The translations under genes and the position numbers were made by a program. From an uncultured Phycisphaerales bacterium (GTDB taxonomy: Bacteria; Planctomycetota; Phycisphaerae; Sedimentisphaerales; Anaerobacaceae), in the NCBI GenBank assembly GCA_937927975.1, contig CALEZT010000300.1, positions 1 through 6,742 of the forward strand: a stretch of DNA of 6,742 bases. Direction: 5' to 3'. Below the pieces are notes generated by a model. The model saw nothing but the letters and a program-made list of their open reading frames with translations, was not told where the DNA came from and searched no databases. Positions 5,696 through 6,742 of this stretch are shown here, in pieces. How positions within the stretch are numbered: position 1 is the first letter of the stretch; each line of letters opens with the position of its first letter.

Positions 5696-6689
5696 ACTCA
5701 TACGTGTTGGCGCATTCATACTTATTATTACCATACTTGTTCTCGGATTCGCCGGCTGCAAAGAGCAAGCGACCCACACCGAAGGCGACGGCCACGATCA
5801 TGGTCATGAAGAAGGCGAAGCCCACACGGCGGTGGTGGACGGCGTCGTGATGTGCACCGAACATAGCGTCGCGGAAGACCAATGCGGCGTCTGCAAGCCC
5901 CAACTTGTGGGTCAACTGAAGCCGGGCGAAGGTATGAAGGTGCGTCTGCCGTCCCTCGAATCCACGAAGATCGTGAATGTCCAAACAGCCGCCCCCCAAA
6001 TCGGCCTGACCGCCGACGGCGTCGAGTGCTTTGCCGAAGTGAGCTTCAATCAGAACGCCCTGGCGCAGATCGTCGCGCCCGTCAGTGGCATCCTCCAGAG
6101 CGTGGACGTGGACCTGGGCGCGAAGGTCGAGGAGGGCCAGGTCGTGGCGAGACTTTGGTCCGCTTCGGTCGCGGAGGCCGTGGCCAAGGCCGTGCTCACG
6201 CACCAGACCCTCGAACGGGAGCGCACGCTCAGCGCCGGCCGCGTAACCTCCCAGGCGACTCTGCAAGAGGCCGAGGCGGCGCACAATGCAGCCTGTCTGC
6301 CCCTGCGGACGCTGGGGTTCACCGAAGAGCGGATCGACGAGTTCGGCCACAAGCCGCAGGAACAGGTCTTGCTGGAGGTGCGGACGCCGTTTGCCGGCGA
6401 GATTGTCGAGCGCACGGCGGTGCGCGGGTCGCTGGTCGAGACGGGTAAGCCGCTGTTCCTGCTGGCCGACCGCTCCATCGTGTGGGCGATGCTGCAGGTG
6501 CCGGAAACAGCTCTGTCACGCGTGCAAAAGGGGCTGGCCGTGGAACTGCGCGTGGATTCGCTGCCCGACAGAGTCTTCACCGGCAAACTGACGTGGATTG
6601 GGCCAGCGGTAAATGAACGCACGCGGATGACGCTGGCGCGGGCGGAATTCGACGACCCTGACGGCGTGCTCAAAGACAAGATGTTCGCC
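5685..6689 (+). CDS. czcB: RND efflux periplasmic adaptor, CzcB/CusB type, lipoprotein (cut by insert end)
   Basis: The membrane-fusion protein bridges the inner-membrane RND pump and the CzcC-like channel. The 335 visible residues begin with a lipoprotein signal (FILIITILVLGFAGC; lipidated Cys25). A His-rich patch follows (GDGHDHGHEEGEAH, 34-47), then a Cys cluster MCTEHSVAEDQCGVC (Cys57, 67, 70) that looks like a metal-binding head. Next come a lipoyl-like half (APVSGILQSVDVDLGAKVEEGQVVA, 131-155), a helical hairpin (about 160-220), the second lipoyl half (VRTPFAGEIVERTAVRGSLVETG, 232-254) and beta-barrel strands to residue 335. Family members run about 400-500 residues, so roughly the last fifth or more is missing. 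ATG 5685 has AGGAG 7 nt upstream and overlaps the czcC stop, implying coupled translation. The frame continues into adapter as RSEERRVGKECRSRWS, which is not protein of this organism. Confidence 0.9.
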
Positions 6690-6742
6690 AGATCGGAAGA
6701 GCGTCGTGTAGGGAAAGAGTGTAGGTCTCGGTGGTCGACGTA
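6690..6742 (+). other. Illumina P5-side read-1 adapter (synthetic)
   Basis: The sequence from AGATCGGAAGAGCGTCGTG onward is the reverse complement of the P5/read-1 adapter. Two bases differ from the sequence I know (GTAGGTCTCGG for GTAGATCTCGG and GGTCGACGTA for GGTCGCCGTA), as errors near a read end would. Genome sequence ends at 6689. Confidence 0.97.

Noticed and set aside
5535..6350. 271-codon minus-strand ORF
   Set aside because: Antisense to the end of czcC and most of czcB, both of which carry strong family motifs; no recognisable domain.
6050..6679. 209-codon minus-strand ORF rich in Ser/Arg/Thr
   Set aside because: Antisense shadow of the adaptor gene with no family features.
46..6689. 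CRISPR array, tRNA, rRNA, insertion sequence ends or transposase
   Set aside because: No repeated units, tRNA-like cloverleaf, rRNA stretches or transposase motifs were seen by eye on either strand.

Overview
The window is one insert of about 6.6 kb (46-6689) flanked by untrimmed Illumina library adapters. A P7-side index/read-2 adapter occupies 1-45 and a P5-side read-1 adapter occupies 6690-6742. Everything inside is bacterial, gene-dense and moderately GC-rich. An outer-membrane efflux factor and a lipidated periplasmic adaptor point to a Gram-negative cell. The style of the metal-resistance genes (Cys/His-rich head on the adaptor, small secreted Cys protein ahead of the efflux operon) reminds me of Planctomycetota/PVC or related environmental lineages, but that assignment is an inference and not demonstrated.

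Left part, minus strand: the first 168 residues of a type I restriction-modification methyltransferase subunit (HsdM) start at a TTG at 550 and run off the insert end. A stretch of about 290 bp (551-843) then holds only one doubtful 42-residue ORF.

Middle part, minus strand, read from 3323 down to 844: a tightly packed operon. It runs arsR-type repressor, a 51-residue Cys-rich protein, a DsrE-like protein, a class I SAM methyltransferase, then one long ORF. In that last ORF the N-terminal half of an ABC ATPase (through Walker B) is joined in frame to the C-terminal part of an ACR3-type arsenite efflux permease. The operon is headed by a perfect 14-2-14 palindrome (3335-3364), the expected operator form for an ArsR/SmtB repressor, overlapping a plausible -10/-35. 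The likely theme is sensing of arsenite or another thiophilic ion, thiol/sulfur chemistry, methylation and export. The exporter itself looks broken or chimeric.

Right part, plus strand: a divergent heavy-metal efflux operon. It contains a small exported Cys-rich protein (3557-4060), a CzcC/TolC-type outer-membrane factor (4283-5695), and an RND periplasmic adaptor of CzcB/CusB type (5685-6689). The adaptor overlaps the previous gene by 11 bp and is cut by the insert end. The CzcA/CusA pump gene would be expected next, beyond the window. A 19-codon ORF at 3479-3538 resembles the His-rich N-terminus of a CDF metal exporter and may be a relic.

The most noteworthy points are the Cys-rich/DsrE/methyltransferase cassette under an ArsR with a perfect operator, the ABC-ACR3 junction (natural deletion or library chimera), and the adapter ends. 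The adapters create a false stop in hsdM and a false C-terminus on the adaptor protein.
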